64,000 nt of DNA from Streptomyces marokkonensis (GTDB taxonomy: Bacteria; Actinomycetota; Actinomycetes; Streptomycetales; Streptomycetaceae), in assembly GCF_008312835.1 (NCBI RefSeq), contig NZ_VSKS01000010.1:186001-250000 (forward strand), read 5' to 3'. Below, piece after piece: positions 32,624 to 42,430 of this stretch (position 1 is the first letter of the stretch; each line of letters begins with the position of its first letter). The notes beneath the pieces were generated by a model. That model ran no database searches. It saw nothing but the letters and a program-made list of their open reading frames with translations, and was not told where the DNA came from. The position numbers and the translations under genes are program-made.

Positions 32624-33583
32624 ATGCCCACTGCCGCCCCGGACTCCCGCCCCCTGCACGCCGTGCTCGGCTCCGGTCCCGCCGGAACCGCCCTCGCGCG
32701 GGAACTCGCCCGCCGGGGCCACCCGGTCCGCCTCGTCGACCGCAGGGGTGAGGGGCCCGCGCCCGACGGGGTGCGGCGGTACGCCGCCGACGTCGCCACC
32801 GCCGACGGCGCGCGGGCGGCCACCGCCGGTGCGGCCGTCGTGTACCACTGCGTCAACGTCGCCTATCAGCTGCAGGCCGACGTGATGCCCGGAGTGCAGA
32901 AGGCCGTGCTCGCCGCCGTCGAGGAGTCCGGAGCCCGGCTCGTCGTCCTCGACACCCTCTACCCGTACGGTGAGACCGGGGGAGCGGTGATGACCGAGGA
33001 GACCCCCTGGCGGGCGACCACCCGCAAGGGCCGGATGCGGGCGGAGCTGGACGACCGGTATCTCGCCGCGCACCGTGAGGGCCGCGCCCGGGTGGTGCTC
33101 GGCCGCTCGGCCGACTTCGTCGGCCCCGGGGTGCTCAACTCGAGCCTGGGCGGGGCCGTGTTCCCGGGCGCGCTCACCGGGGGCGAGGTGCTGGCGCTGG
33201 GTGACATCGACCTGCCGCACAGCTACACGGCGATCGAGGACGTCGCCGTGGCGCTGGCCACCCTCGGCGAACGTCCGGAGGGCGACGGGCGGGTCTGGCA
33301 CCTGCCCACCGCGCCCGCCGTCAGCACCCGCGAGATCCTCGCCATGATCGAGAAGCGGGTCGGCCGCCCCCTGGAGGTCGTGGTCCTGCGGGAGCCACGC
33401 CCCTTCGGCCCGTTCGACGAGGTGTTCATGGCCGAGTACGCCGAGATGTTCTACCAGCACACCGAACCGCAGATCATGGACTCCTCGGCCTTCGAGCGGA
33501 CCTTCGGCGTCCGGCCGACCCCGCTGGAGCAGACCGTGGACGCCACCGTCGGCTGGTACGAACAGTGGCTGTCCGGTCGCTGA
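32624..33583 (+). CDS. NAD-dependent epimerase/dehydratase-like SDR
   Basis: 319 residues. N-terminal nucleotide-binding motif VLGSGPAGTALARELARRGH (GxGxxG variant), then VYHCVNVAY and a catalytic Tyr region LYPYGETG. Extended SDR fold, as in NAD-dependent epimerases. AGGAG upstream of ATG 32624. A perfect palindrome in the leader suggests repression by a small-molecule-responsive regulator. Substrate unknown; convergent with the YmgE-like gene. Confidence 0.8.
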   Translation: MPTAAPDSRPLHAVLGSGPAGTALARELARRGHPVRLVDRRGEGPAPDGVRRYAADVATADGARAATAGAAVVYHCVNVAYQLQADVMPGVQKAVLAAVEESGARLVVLDTLYPYGETGGAVMTEETPWRATTRKGRMRAELDDRYLAAHREGRARVVLGRSADFVGPGVLNSSLGGAVFPGALTGGEVLALGDIDLPHSYTAIEDVAVALATLGERPEGDGRVWHLPTAPAVSTREILAMIEKRVGRPLEVVVLREPRPFGPFDEVFMAEYAEMFYQHTEPQIMDSSAFERTFGVRPTPLEQTVDATVGWYEQWLSGR

Positions 33584-33601
33584 CGGAGCCGTCGAACGCG
33601 G

Positions 33602-33865
33602 TCAGCGACCCGCCTTGGAGCGGTCCAGCGCCACCACGCCCACGGCGGCGAGACCGATCTGGATCAGCCACTCCACCCAGTCGACACCCTTGGTGTCCGC
33701 CACGCCGAGGGCCGCGGCGATCGCCGAACCGATGAGGGCGGCCACGATGCCGACGACGATCGTCCACAGGATCCCGATGCGCTGGCGGCCCGGGACCACG
33801 AGTCGTCCCAGGACACCGATGACAATGCCGATGACGATCGCGCTGATGATGCCGTCGATCTCCAT
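33602..33865 (-). CDS. GlsB/YeaQ/YmgE-type stress membrane protein
   Basis: 87 residues with three hydrophobic helices. The sequence IGIVIGVLGRLVVPGRQRIG and the Gly-rich helices IVVGIVAALIGSAIAAALG are hallmarks of the transglycosylase-associated (YeaQ/YmgE) family, small inner-membrane proteins raised under stress. ATG 33865 has AAGGGG upstream. The next gene upstream on the same strand, a SPW-repeat membrane protein, may be co-expressed. Confidence 0.85.
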   Translation of the reverse strand: MEIDGIISAIVIGIVIGVLGRLVVPGRQRIGILWTIVVGIVAALIGSAIAAALGVADTKGVDWVEWLIQIGLAAVGVVALDRSKAGR

Positions 33866-33995
33866 GTCGCCCCTTTTCCTCGTGTCCTCAAGCTGCCATG
33901 CGTCTGCCCCCGTGCCGCGAGGACAGTCGCCCCGCACGGGAGAGCGCCGGCCCGCGGCAGGCGCGGACCGGCGCTCGGTGCCCCGGGCGGGCCGG

Positions 33996-34436
33996 CTAGG
34001 ACTTGGCCGTGCTCCGGGCCGCCGTGGCGGCGCATACCGCGCCCAGGACCACGGCGAGGGCGCCGATCACGATGTTGTTCCAGATCACCCCGGCGTCGGG
34101 GCCGTCCCCGACGATCCACGGAGAGATGATCATCCACGCGCCCAGGGCGCACATGGCCCAGCTGAGGCCGTACATGCGGGCCGGGGCCGCGGTGAACCCC
34201 AGGGCGAGCAGGCCGATCGCGATGCCCACGATCAGGTTGTGGGGCACGAGGGCGGGCTGGCTCGTCGTGTAGTGGAGTATCCACGGGGACACCGCACAGT
34301 AGAGGCCGAGCAGGAACACCGGCCCGTCCACGAGGGCCACATCACGACCGCCGAGCATGCGGTCGTACCGTGCCCGCATCTCCGGCGCGTCGGGGTGGCT
34401 CGTGATGTCACCGCGGGTGTGCGAGACGTTGGCCAT
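33996..34436 (-). CDS. SPW-repeat membrane protein
   Basis: 146 residues with four hydrophobic helices and two SPW signatures: CAVSPWILHYTTSQ and MIISPWIVGDGPD, typical of the SPW repeat family (PF03779). The N-terminus is hydrophilic (HPDAPEMRARYDRMLGGRD). AAGGAG sits before ATG 34436. Function unknown; many actinobacterial members appear beside stress proteins, as here. The AT-richer stretch near 34515-34535 probably holds its promoter, but I see no clear -10/-35. Confidence 0.82.
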   Translation of the reverse strand: MANVSHTRGDITSHPDAPEMRARYDRMLGGRDVALVDGPVFLLGLYCAVSPWILHYTTSQPALVPHNLIVGIAIGLLALGFTAAPARMYGLSWAMCALGAWMIISPWIVGDGPDAGVIWNNIVIGALAVVLGAVCAATAARSTAKS

Positions 34437-34574
34437 GGGTCGTCTCCTTTGACTAGCAGGCCTGACCGCGTCTGATGCGGTATGCGGTAAGCGCCGCGTA
34501 CGTCTCATTCTGCGCTTATTTCCCTTTTATGTGTAGAGCTCGGCGCCGTTTCCGGCCAACCGTCCCGCCCCATG

Positions 34575-34607
34575 ACTGGTCTAAACCCTTGACTGGTACA
34601 GACCAAG
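34575..34607 (+). promoter_or_regulatory. Tandem DasR-like operators in chitinase promoter
   Basis: Two copies, ACTGGTCTAAACCCTT (34575-34590) and ACTGGTACAGACCAAG (34592-34607), match the DasR element (ACTGGTCTAGACCAGT type) and the direct repeats of Streptomyces chitinase promoters. A -35 TTGACT (34589-34594) lies inside, with TTGAGT 17 bases on as -10. This is the main content of the 34437-34744 gap. Confidence 0.75.
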
Positions 34608-34744
34608 GCGGTTGAGTGTGCCCCACACCCCCCACCACGGCCGCCCCCACTGCCGTGACCGGCCCCGCCGGCGCGTGCGGGCGAGGCCCCACTCAGGCAT
34701 GTCCTCGCCCGGGAGCGGCCGTCTCCCGCAAAGGAGTTGATCCC

Positions 34745-35635
34745 TTGTCGAGACGCCGCATCGCCGCCGTGACGGCCGCCCTGGTCCTCGCCGGCAGTGC
34801 CCCGGTGCTGCTCCCCGCCGCGACCGCCTCCGCCGCCGCCTGCTCCAGCTATCCGAGCTGGGTGGCCGGAAAGTCGTACAACGCCGGTGACATCGTGCGC
34901 TACACCGACGGCAAGGCGTACGTCGCCGAGCACGCCAACCCGGGTTACGACCCGGTCATCAGTACCTGGTACTGGGAGCCCTACGCCTGTGACAACGGCC
35001 CCGGCACGCCCGTCGGGAACTTCGTCGTGAGCGAGGCGCAGTTCAACCAGATGTTCCCGAACCGGAATCCGTTCTACACCTACAGCGGTCTCACCGCCGC
35101 CCTGAGCGCCTACCCCGGCTTCGCCAACACGGGCGGCGACACGGTGAGGAAGCAGGAGGCCGCCGCCTTCCTGGCCAACGTCAGCCACGAGACCGGCGGT
35201 CTGGTGCACGTGGTGGAGCAGAACACCGCCAACTACCCGCACTACTGCGACTGGGGTCAGCCGTACGGCTGCCCGGCCGGGCAGGCCGCGTACTACGGCC
35301 GCGGACCGATCCAGCTCAGCTGGAACTTCAACTACAAGGCCGCGGGTGACGCGTTGGGCATCGATCTGCTCAACAATCCCTGGCTGGTGCAGAACGACGC
35401 GGCCGTGGCCTGGAAGACGGCCCTGTGGTACTGGAACACCCAGTCCGGCCCGGGCACCATGACCCCGCACAACGCCATGGTCAACCAGGCCGGTTTCGGC
35501 CAGACGATCCGCAGCATCAACGGCTCCCTCGAGTGCGACGGCAGGAACCCGGCGCAGGTGCAGAGCAGGGTGACCAAGTATCAGCAGTTCGCCCAGATCC
35601 TCGGAACGTCACCCGGCGGCAACCTGTACTGCTGA
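34745..35635 (+). CDS. chiF: Family 19 chitinase with CBM5/12
   Basis: 296 residues. Signal peptide 1-31, chitin-binding CBM5/12 (about 33-80: SSYPSWVAGKSYNAGDIVRY ... WYWEP), short Gly/Pro linker, then a GH19 domain from ~92 with catalytic HETGG and YYGRGPIQLSWN. Hydrolyses chitin outside the cell. TTG 34745 is the start: AAAGGAG lies eight bases upstream. DasR-type operators tie it to GlcNAc signalling. Named by recalled correspondence to SCO7263; chiG of the same family is the alternative. Confidence 0.88.
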   Translation: MSRRRIAAVTAALVLAGSAPVLLPAATASAAACSSYPSWVAGKSYNAGDIVRYTDGKAYVAEHANPGYDPVISTWYWEPYACDNGPGTPVGNFVVSEAQFNQMFPNRNPFYTYSGLTAALSAYPGFANTGGDTVRKQEAAAFLANVSHETGGLVHVVEQNTANYPHYCDWGQPYGCPAGQAAYYGRGPIQLSWNFNYKAAGDALGIDLLNNPWLVQNDAAVAWKTALWYWNTQSGPGTMTPHNAMVNQAGFGQTIRSINGSLECDGRNPAQVQSRVTKYQQFAQILGTSPGGNLYC

Positions 35636-35723
35636 CGCGGGACCGTGCTCCGTGGTGTCATGCCCCTGACCATCCGCTCGGCCGGGCGCGCGCCCGGCCG
35701 TACCCGGACGAAGGGCATCCACC

Positions 35724-37094
35724 ATGCGCACCCCCCACGCCCTGATCGCCACGACCGTCTCGGCCGCCGCGCTGGCCGCGACGGTCGTGGCACCGGCACC
35801 CGCCGCAGCCGTGGACGCCGCTCCGGCGCCCGGCGCCTACTACGTCCAGAGCGCGACGACCGGACTCAACGCCGCCGCCGGCTCGGGGGCGGTCGAACAG
35901 CACGGACCGCGCGGCAACGAGGACCACCAGCAGTGGAACCTGCGCGCCGACGGCACCCTGGAGATCGCCGACAGCCCCGGCACCTGCCTCGGCCGCACCG
36001 GCGACCGGGCCGCTACCGTCGCCTGCGCGAGCCCCGACGCGCGCTGGGAGATCGCCCCCGCGGGCGCTGACCGGTTCACCCTCACCGTCCCCGGCACCGA
36101 CCGCCGCTTCACCGTCGTCCCGAAACCCCCCGGCGGGGGCCACCCCGCACCGCTCGCGGTCGGTGCCGGCACGGGCGACCTCGCCGCCTGGTACCTGACC
36201 CCGGTCGACCCGGTCACCCGCCCGATGCCGCCCCAGGGGCAGCGCACCCTGGACCAGGTCACCTTCCTCACCGCCCACAACGCCTACGCCAACGGAGCCG
36301 ACGGCGGCTTCGCCCCGCCCTTCGTCGACCTCTTCCCCAACCAGACCCGCGGTATCGAACGCCAACTCGCCGACGGCGTACGCGGTTTCATGCTGGACAT
36401 CCACCAGACCCCCGACGGCGCGATCCTCTGCCACAACAGCTGCACCCTCGTCCGCAGGCCCGTCGCCCTGTGGGTGGACCTCCAGCGGATCGTCGACTTC
36501 CTGCGCGCCCACCCCGACCAGTTCGTCACCGTGTTCCTCGAGGACTACGTCGACCCGGGCGTGCTGCGCGCGGAACTCGACCGCGTCCAGGGGCTGCCGG
36601 AGGTGCTGTACCGGCCGGACCGCACCGGTGTGCGCGAGAACGGCTGGCCGACCCTGGGGCAGCTGACCGCAGCCGGACAGCGGCTGCTGATCTTCACCGA
36701 CCACAGCCGGGCCGCCGACCGGGCGGCCGGACTGACCCGGGACACCTACGGCGTGATGTACCAGCGCGAGTGGACCGTCGAGAACCACTGGTCCATGGGG
36801 CCGGGCGTCGGCGCCTCCGACTGGTCCTGCTACAGCCGCTGGGACGACGCGGGCACCCCCGTCCCGCTCACCCGGACCGAGCCCGGCTTCCGCCCGCTGT
36901 TCGTCATGAACCACTTCCGGGACGCGGCGGTCTCCTCCACGGCCGGCACGGACAACTCCAAGCTCGCCGACCGTGCCCGCCGGTTCTGCCTGCCGGCCGC
37001 CCGCAAGAAGCCCAACTACCTCGCCGTGGACCGCTACGACCTCGGCAGCCCCGCGGCCGCCGTCGCCGACCTCAACACCTACACGTACCCGTAG
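35724..37094 (+). CDS. Secreted PI-PLC-like phosphodiesterase with N-terminal lectin-like domain
   Basis: 456 residues. Signal peptide 1-29, a ricin-type beta-trefoil-like segment (~35-160, GAYYVQSATTGL, QQWNLRADGTLEI, GTCLGRTG), then a PI-specific phospholipase C-like TIM barrel with LTAHNAYAN (first His) and MLDIHQTPDG, LCHNSC (second His). Likely cleaves phosphoinositide-like or other phosphodiester substrates outside the cell. ATG 35724 with AAGGGC upstream. It follows the chitinase by 88 bases on the same strand but with its own leader. Confidence 0.82.
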   Translation: MRTPHALIATTVSAAALAATVVAPAPAAAVDAAPAPGAYYVQSATTGLNAAAGSGAVEQHGPRGNEDHQQWNLRADGTLEIADSPGTCLGRTGDRAATVACASPDARWEIAPAGADRFTLTVPGTDRRFTVVPKPPGGGHPAPLAVGAGTGDLAAWYLTPVDPVTRPMPPQGQRTLDQVTFLTAHNAYANGADGGFAPPFVDLFPNQTRGIERQLADGVRGFMLDIHQTPDGAILCHNSCTLVRRPVALWVDLQRIVDFLRAHPDQFVTVFLEDYVDPGVLRAELDRVQGLPEVLYRPDRTGVRENGWPTLGQLTAAGQRLLIFTDHSRAADRAAGLTRDTYGVMYQREWTVENHWSMGPGVGASDWSCYSRWDDAGTPVPLTRTEPGFRPLFVMNHFRDAAVSSTAGTDNSKLADRARRFCLPAARKKPNYLAVDRYDLGSPAAAVADLNTYTYP

Positions 37095-37200
37095 CCGCCT
37101 CGCCGGTCCCCTTCCGGGAAACCGCCCCGGAAGGGGAGTGGCGCCCACGGTGGTTTTACGTATAACCTCTCCCGTCAATCCCCCCGTGCGAGAGGTCACG

Positions 37201-37593
37201 ATGAGACGCATTCCCCTGGTCACCCTCGTCGTCGACGACTACGACGAGGCGATCCGCTTCTACACCGGGGCCCTCGGCTTCCGGCTCGCCGAGGACACGC
37301 CCCGGCCGGACGGCGGCCGCTGGGTCGTCGTCGAACCGGACGCCGGGCACACCGGCACGGGTCTGCTGCTCGCCCTCGCCAAGGGGGAGGCGCAGCGGGC
37401 CAGGGTCGGTGACCAGACCGGCGGACGCGTGGGCTTCTTCCTGCACACCGACGACTTCGCCCGCGACCACGCTCGCCTGACCGCCGCCGGGGTGACCTTC
37501 CTGGAGGAGCCGCGCCATGAGCCGTACGGCTCGGTCGCCGTCTTCCAGGACCTGTACGGCAACCGCTGGGACCTGCTCCAGCCCCTCGGCTGA
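37201..37593 (+). CDS. VOC/glyoxalase superfamily protein
   Basis: 130 residues, one VOC module: [20 protein letters not shown] at the N-terminus, [19 protein letters not shown] mid-domain, and [15 protein letters not shown] at the end. Contains metal-site candidates but no certain substrate; the group includes bleomycin-resistance-like and dioxygenase proteins. ATG 37201 with GAGAGG. Ends 46 bases before the adenosine deaminase start, probably co-transcribed. Confidence 0.82.
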   Translation: MRRIPLVTLVVDDYDEAIRFYTGALGFRLAEDTPRPDGGRWVVVEPDAGHTGTGLLLALAKGEAQRARVGDQTGGRVGFFLHTDDFARDHARLTAAGVTFLEEPRHEPYGSVAVFQDLYGNRWDLLQPLG

Positions 37594-37639
37594 CCCCCTC
37601 CCGCCGCTCAGAACCGCCTGCTCAAGGAAGGCCCCGCCC

Positions 37640-38734
37640 GTGCCCATGACCGCTACGCGCGTAGACAACGATCTGATCCGCAGCCTGCCCAAGGCCGTCC
37701 TGCACGACCACCTCGACGGCGGCCTGCGCCCCGCCACCGTGGTGGAGCTCGCGGCGGCGGCCGGCCACACCCTGCCCACCACCGACCCCGACGAACTCGC
37801 CGCCTGGTACGTCGAGGCCGCGAACTCCGGGGACCTGGTCCGCTACATAGCCACCTTCGAGCACACCCTCGCCGTGATGCAGACCCGCGAGGGCCTGCTG
37901 CGGACCGCCGAGGAGTACGTGCTCGACCTCGCCGCCGACGGCGTCGTCTACGGCGAGGTGCGCTACGCCCCCGAGCTGAACACCCGGGGCGGGCTGACGA
38001 TGAGCGAGGTCGTGGAGACCGTCCAGGAAGGGCTCGCGGCCGGCATGGCCAAGGCGGCCGCCGCCGGGACGCCCGTCCGCGTCGGCACGCTGCTGTGCGG
38101 CATGCGGATGTTCGACCGGGTCCGCGAGGCCGCCGACCTGGCCGTGGCCTTCCGGGACGCCGGGGTCGTCGGCTTCGACATCGCCGGCGCCGAGGACGGC
38201 TTCCCGCCCGCCGACCACCTCGCCGCCTTCGAGCACCTGCGCCGCGAGAACGTGCCGTTCACCATCCACGCCGGTGAGGCCCACGGACTGCCCAGCATCC
38301 ACCAGGCACTCCAGGTGTGCGGCGCCCAGCGCGTCGGGCACGGGGTGCGCCTGACCGAGGACATCGTGGACGGCAAGCTCGGCCGCCTCGCCGGCTGGGT
38401 GCGCGACCGCCGGATCGCCCTGGAGATGTGCCCCACCTCCAACCTCCAGACCGGTGCCGCGACCTCGATCGCCGGGCACCCGATCACCGCGATGAAGGAC
38501 CTCGGCTTCCGCGTCACCCTCAACACCGACAACCGCCTGGTCTCGGGCACCACCATGACCCGGGAGATGTCCCTGCTGGCCGAGCAGGCCGGCTGGACGC
38601 TCGACGACCTGCGGACCGTCACGGTGAACGCCGTGAAGAGCGCGTTCCTGCCCTTCGACGAGCGCAACGCGCTCCTGCGGGACGTGGTCCTGCCCGGCTA
38701 CGACGCGGCGCTGCGCACCAGTCCGCGCGCGTAG
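37640..38734 (+). CDS. add: Adenosine deaminase
   Basis: 364 residues. Zinc and catalytic motifs: [10 protein letters not shown] (HxH at ~22), [11 protein letters not shown] (His-Ala-Gly-Glu), VGHGVRL, and [10 protein letters not shown] followed by [11 protein letters not shown] (the Asp). Deaminates adenosine to inosine in purine salvage. GTG 37640 is chosen: AAGGAAGG eight bases upstream; ATG 37646 is two codons in. The 3' end overlaps the convergent DinB gene by 37 bases. Confidence 0.92.
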   Translation: MPMTATRVDNDLIRSLPKAVLHDHLDGGLRPATVVELAAAAGHTLPTTDPDELAAWYVEAANSGDLVRYIATFEHTLAVMQTREGLLRTAEEYVLDLAADGVVYGEVRYAPELNTRGGLTMSEVVETVQEGLAAGMAKAAAAGTPVRVGTLLCGMRMFDRVREAADLAVAFRDAGVVGFDIAGAEDGFPPADHLAAFEHLRRENVPFTIHAGEAHGLPSIHQALQVCGAQRVGHGVRLTEDIVDGKLGRLAGWVRDRRIALEMCPTSNLQTGAATSIAGHPITAMKDLGFRVTLNTDNRLVSGTTMTREMSLLAEQAGWTLDDLRTVTVNAVKSAFLPFDERNALLRDVVLPGYDAALRTSPRA

Positions 38735-39213
38735 GCGGCCTGTCCGACGTGCTGGAGATCGTCGGACAGGACGCTGACCAGCCGTACGCCGAGGGTCACC
38801 GGAGGGTCCCAGCGCTCGTCGACGACACGCTCCAGGTCCTTGGCGGTCAGCGTGCGCAGGGCACCGAGGGTCTGCTCGTGCACCGCGTCGTGGTAGCCGG
38901 TCAGCAGGTCGCCGGAGTCGACCCGCACCCTGGCGACCTTCGCCGAGCTGTGGCCGTACCCGGTGTCGTGGCGCGGCAGGCCGAGCCCCAGGCGTTTCTC
39001 CCAGCCCCCGGAGAGCCAGACCTGGTCGAGGCCGAAGGCGTCCGCGACGTGGTCGTCCTGGACCCGGGTCAGGTGCCAGACCAGCCAGGCGACGGAGTTC
39101 GCGTCGGGGCCCGGACGGGCGTTGAGCCCGTCGGCGTCGAGGCCCTCGACGGCGGCGTGGACTTCTTCGTGGATGCGGCCGAAGCCGTCGATGAGGATGT
39201 CCTTGGCATGCAT
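38698..39213 (-). CDS. DinB-family protein (mycothiol-dependent transferase-like)
   Basis: 171 residues. Helical bundle with [20 protein letters not shown] and a second His in [14 protein letters not shown]; three His residues placed for a metal site as in DinB/DUF664 proteins, which in actinobacteria include mycothiol S-transferases and isomerases. ATG 39213 with GAGGG. Convergent overlap of 37 bases with add. The exact reaction is unknown. Confidence 0.8.
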   Translation of the reverse strand: MHAKDILIDGFGRIHEEVHAAVEGLDADGLNARPGPDANSVAWLVWHLTRVQDDHVADAFGLDQVWLSGGWEKRLGLGLPRHDTGYGHSSAKVARVRVDSGDLLTGYHDAVHEQTLGALRTLTAKDLERVVDERWDPPVTLGVRLVSVLSDDLQHVGQAAYARGLVRSAAS

Positions 39214-39240
39214 GGGTCCACCCTCGCGCATCCGCGCGCC

Positions 39241-40125
39241 TCACGCGCCCCCGTCGCGCAACAGGGACATCAGCGCCCGCGCCGCCGGACTGGTCGCCCG
39301 CGGGGACGGCACCAGCGCGACCGTCTCGTACGCCGCCTCCCCCGTGCCCTTCAGCGGGAGCGCGGTGAGCGCCTCGCGCTTGTGCCGGAAGTGCCGCGGC
39401 ACGACGGCGACGCCCAGGTTCTCGTCGACCAGGTCGAGCAGGCTGTGCACGTCGTTCACCTCCAGCGCCACCGTGCGCCGCACGCCCGCCGCGGCGAAGG
39501 CGGCGTCGGTGGCGCGGCGCGGGCCCCAGTCGGGGTGGAAGTCGACGAAGACCTCGTCGGCCAGGTCGTGCGGCGTGAGCGGCACCCCGGCCCGCGCGAG
39601 CCGGTGGTCCGGATGGCACAGCACGGTCATCGGCTCGCCGGTCAGCGGCACGGAGCGCAGATGCTCCGGGTCGGCCCCGGTCCGGTAGGCGAAGGCCAGG
39701 TCCAGCCGGCCCGCCGCGACCTCCTCGGCCAGCGCGGCCGAGCCCCACTGCCGCAGACGGATCTCCACGTCCGGGTGGAGCCGCCGGAACGTGGCGAGCA
39801 GCCGAGCCACGTTCACCCCGGCGATGCACTGCTCGGTGCCCAGCGCGAGGGTGCCGCGCAGCACACCCTGCACCGCGGCCACCGCCTCGTGCGCCGCCCG
39901 CACCTGCGCCAGGATCCGCTCGGCCTCCGCGAGCAGCGCCCGCCCCGCCTCGGTGAGGGTCACCCGGCGGGTCGTCCGCACGAACAGCGGCGTCTGCAGC
40001 TCGCGCTCCAGCGCGCGGATGGACGCGGACAGGCCCGACTGCGAGACCATCAGCCGTTCCGCCGCGCGGGTGAAGTGCTGGTCCTCGGCGACGGCGACGA
40101 AGTGCTGGAGGTGACGCAGTTCCAT
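39241..40125 (-). CDS. LysR-family transcriptional regulator
   Basis: 294 residues. Winged HTH at ~1-60 (MELRHLQHFVAVAEDQHFTR, RLMVSQSGLSASIRALEREL), then a LysR substrate domain (EIRLRQWGSAALAEEVAAGR ... HPDWGPRRATDAAFA). Divergent from the aldo/keto reductase gene with a 127-base intergenic region containing a T-N11-A-like palindrome, so it most likely regulates that gene and itself. Confidence 0.9.
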   Translation of the reverse strand: MELRHLQHFVAVAEDQHFTRAAERLMVSQSGLSASIRALERELQTPLFVRTTRRVTLTEAGRALLAEAERILAQVRAAHEAVAAVQGVLRGTLALGTEQCIAGVNVARLLATFRRLHPDVEIRLRQWGSAALAEEVAAGRLDLAFAYRTGADPEHLRSVPLTGEPMTVLCHPDHRLARAGVPLTPHDLADEVFVDFHPDWGPRRATDAAFAAAGVRRTVALEVNDVHSLLDLVDENLGVAVVPRHFRHKREALTALPLKGTGEAAYETVALVPSPRATSPAARALMSLLRDGGA

Positions 40126-40138
40126 GATTGAGAAGCGT

Positions 40139-40159
40139 ATCCGCTGAATTCCATCGGAT
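40139..40159. promoter_or_regulatory. LysR binding site (ATCCG-N11-CGGAT)
   Basis: A perfect 5-base inverted repeat separated by 11 bases, the classic LysR recognition layout, 14 bases before the LysR start and in the shared promoter with the aldo/keto reductase gene. Confidence 0.5.
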
Positions 40160-40252
40160 TCTTCTGTTGGACCACTGCACGCAGGTCACGACAGAGTGGG
40201 GCGGTGGTTCGACGGAACTGCCAAGACGTGTGCCAACCCCTCTGGAGTCGCG

Positions 40253-41245
<993 letters not shown>

Positions 41246-41264
41246 CCACACCTGCCGACCGGGA

Positions 41265-41648
41265 TCACGCCCCCGCGGGGACCCGGTCCAGGAAGCCGTA
41301 CACGGCACGGACCCGGCTCCCGGCATCCAGCGTGGCCACGTCCGATCCGGCCACGGGAGCCGAGCCGTCCGCCTCGTTCACCAGTTCCCACGAGAAGCGC
41401 GCGGTGTCGTGGTGCCCGTCGACGTCCCCGACGAGCCGGAAGACGAAGCCGGGGAACTGTTCGCGCGCCGAGGCGATCACCGCGGTGATCGCCTCGTGGC
41501 CGGTGGCGTCGGACAGCGGGTCGGTGTACCGCCCGTCCGCGGTCCAGACCTCGGCGACCGTCTCGGCGCGGGTGCGGTCGCCGTCGGCGTTCCAGGCCTC
41601 GAAGTAGCGGGCGACGACGGCGTCGTAGTCGTGGGTGTGCGTGGTCAC
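41265..41648 (-). CDS. SnoaL-like (NTF2-fold) protein
   Basis: 127 residues. NTF2-like pattern: YDAVVARYFEAWNADGDRTR, VAEVWTADGRYTDPL, FRLVGDVDGHHDTARFSWEL. Small cyclase/isomerase or binding protein of the SnoaL-like fold. GTG 41648 with AGGAG upstream. It is convergent with the aldo/keto reductase gene (19 bases between stops) and divergent from the gene at 41996. No substrate evident. Confidence 0.78.
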   Translation of the reverse strand: MTTHTHDYDAVVARYFEAWNADGDRTRAETVAEVWTADGRYTDPLSDATGHEAITAVIASAREQFPGFVFRLVGDVDGHHDTARFSWELVNEADGSAPVAGSDVATLDAGSRVRAVYGFLDRVPAGA

Positions 41649-41843
41649 GGTGATCTCCTGGGAGGTCGTGTCTGCTGGTGGGCGCCGGGTTCCGGTCGCG
41701 GTGACCCGGTACGCACACCCTGCCCGCGCCGGGCGGCCCCGGTCGATTACCTCCGGGGTCATGCGGCCCGCCGGCCCCGCCCTCCGCCGCCCTCCGCGCC
41801 GTTTCGGCCAGCCGCCGCCGTGAATATGCCAGGAGACTGGCCG

Positions 41844-41881
41844 GAAACACATGGTGACAGTGTTTCAGCGGTGAACATACT
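41844..41881 (+). promoter_or_regulatory. Inverted repeat overlapping a predicted promoter
   Basis: GAAACAC (41844-41850) and GTGTTTC (41860-41866), perfect 7-base arms, 9-base spacer. GTGACA (41854-41859) as -35 lies within it, and CATACT (41876-41881) 16 bases on as -10. It reads toward the gene at 41996, about 115 bases on. This is the main feature of the 347-base gap 41649-41995. Confidence 0.45.
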
Positions 41882-41995
41882 CGACAACGAGAGCGCTTCA
41901 CACCGCGCGACGGCGCCCTCACGCACAGCACGCGAGCCCACGGGGCGGGCGGCCGGCCCGTACCGGCAGGCACGCAACGCAGCGGGGGAGGGAAC

Positions 41996-42406
41996 GTGCA
42001 CGACGAATTCCTGTGCCACGTCACGGCGTACGGGGTCTGCGACGGTCGGCGCATCGGCGTACCCCTGGGCACCTACCGGGCGCCCACGCTCGCCCTCGCC
42101 CTGTGGTGGCTGCGCGACCGCGCCTCCTGGATCGCCGAGCGGCTCGACCCGCGGCCCGACGCCGAGCTCGTACCGCCGGGCGCGCTCGTCCCCGTGCCCG
42201 ACGGCGTGCCCGACGTACCCGCCGTGCTGCGCGCCTGGTGCGGTGACGTCGCCCGGCAGGAGGAGGTGGCCGAGGCGCTCGCCGCCGGACGGATGGTGCG
42301 CATGGCCACCGGCGACGACACCACCGAGTACGAACTGCTGGCCGAATCGGTGGACGCCCTGCGCATGCAGCGCGCCGCCCGCGTGCTCGGCGTCCCGGTC
42401 GCCTGA
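41996..42406 (+). CDS. Conserved hypothetical protein
   Basis: 136 residues, opening MHDEFLCHVTAYGVCDGRRI (GTG read as Met). Soluble, with two early cysteines and an acidic C-terminal helix rich in Ala/Arg. No domain recognised. GGGAGGG upstream of GTG 41996 supports the start. Convergent with the streptophobe gene. A palindrome in its leader suggests regulated expression. Confidence 0.7.
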   Translation: MHDEFLCHVTAYGVCDGRRIGVPLGTYRAPTLALALWWLRDRASWIAERLDPRPDAELVPPGALVPVPDGVPDVPAVLRAWCGDVARQEEVAEALAAGRMVRMATGDDTTEYELLAESVDALRMQRAARVLGVPVA

Positions 42407-42430
42407 CCGGATCCGGCCCACCCGGCCGGG

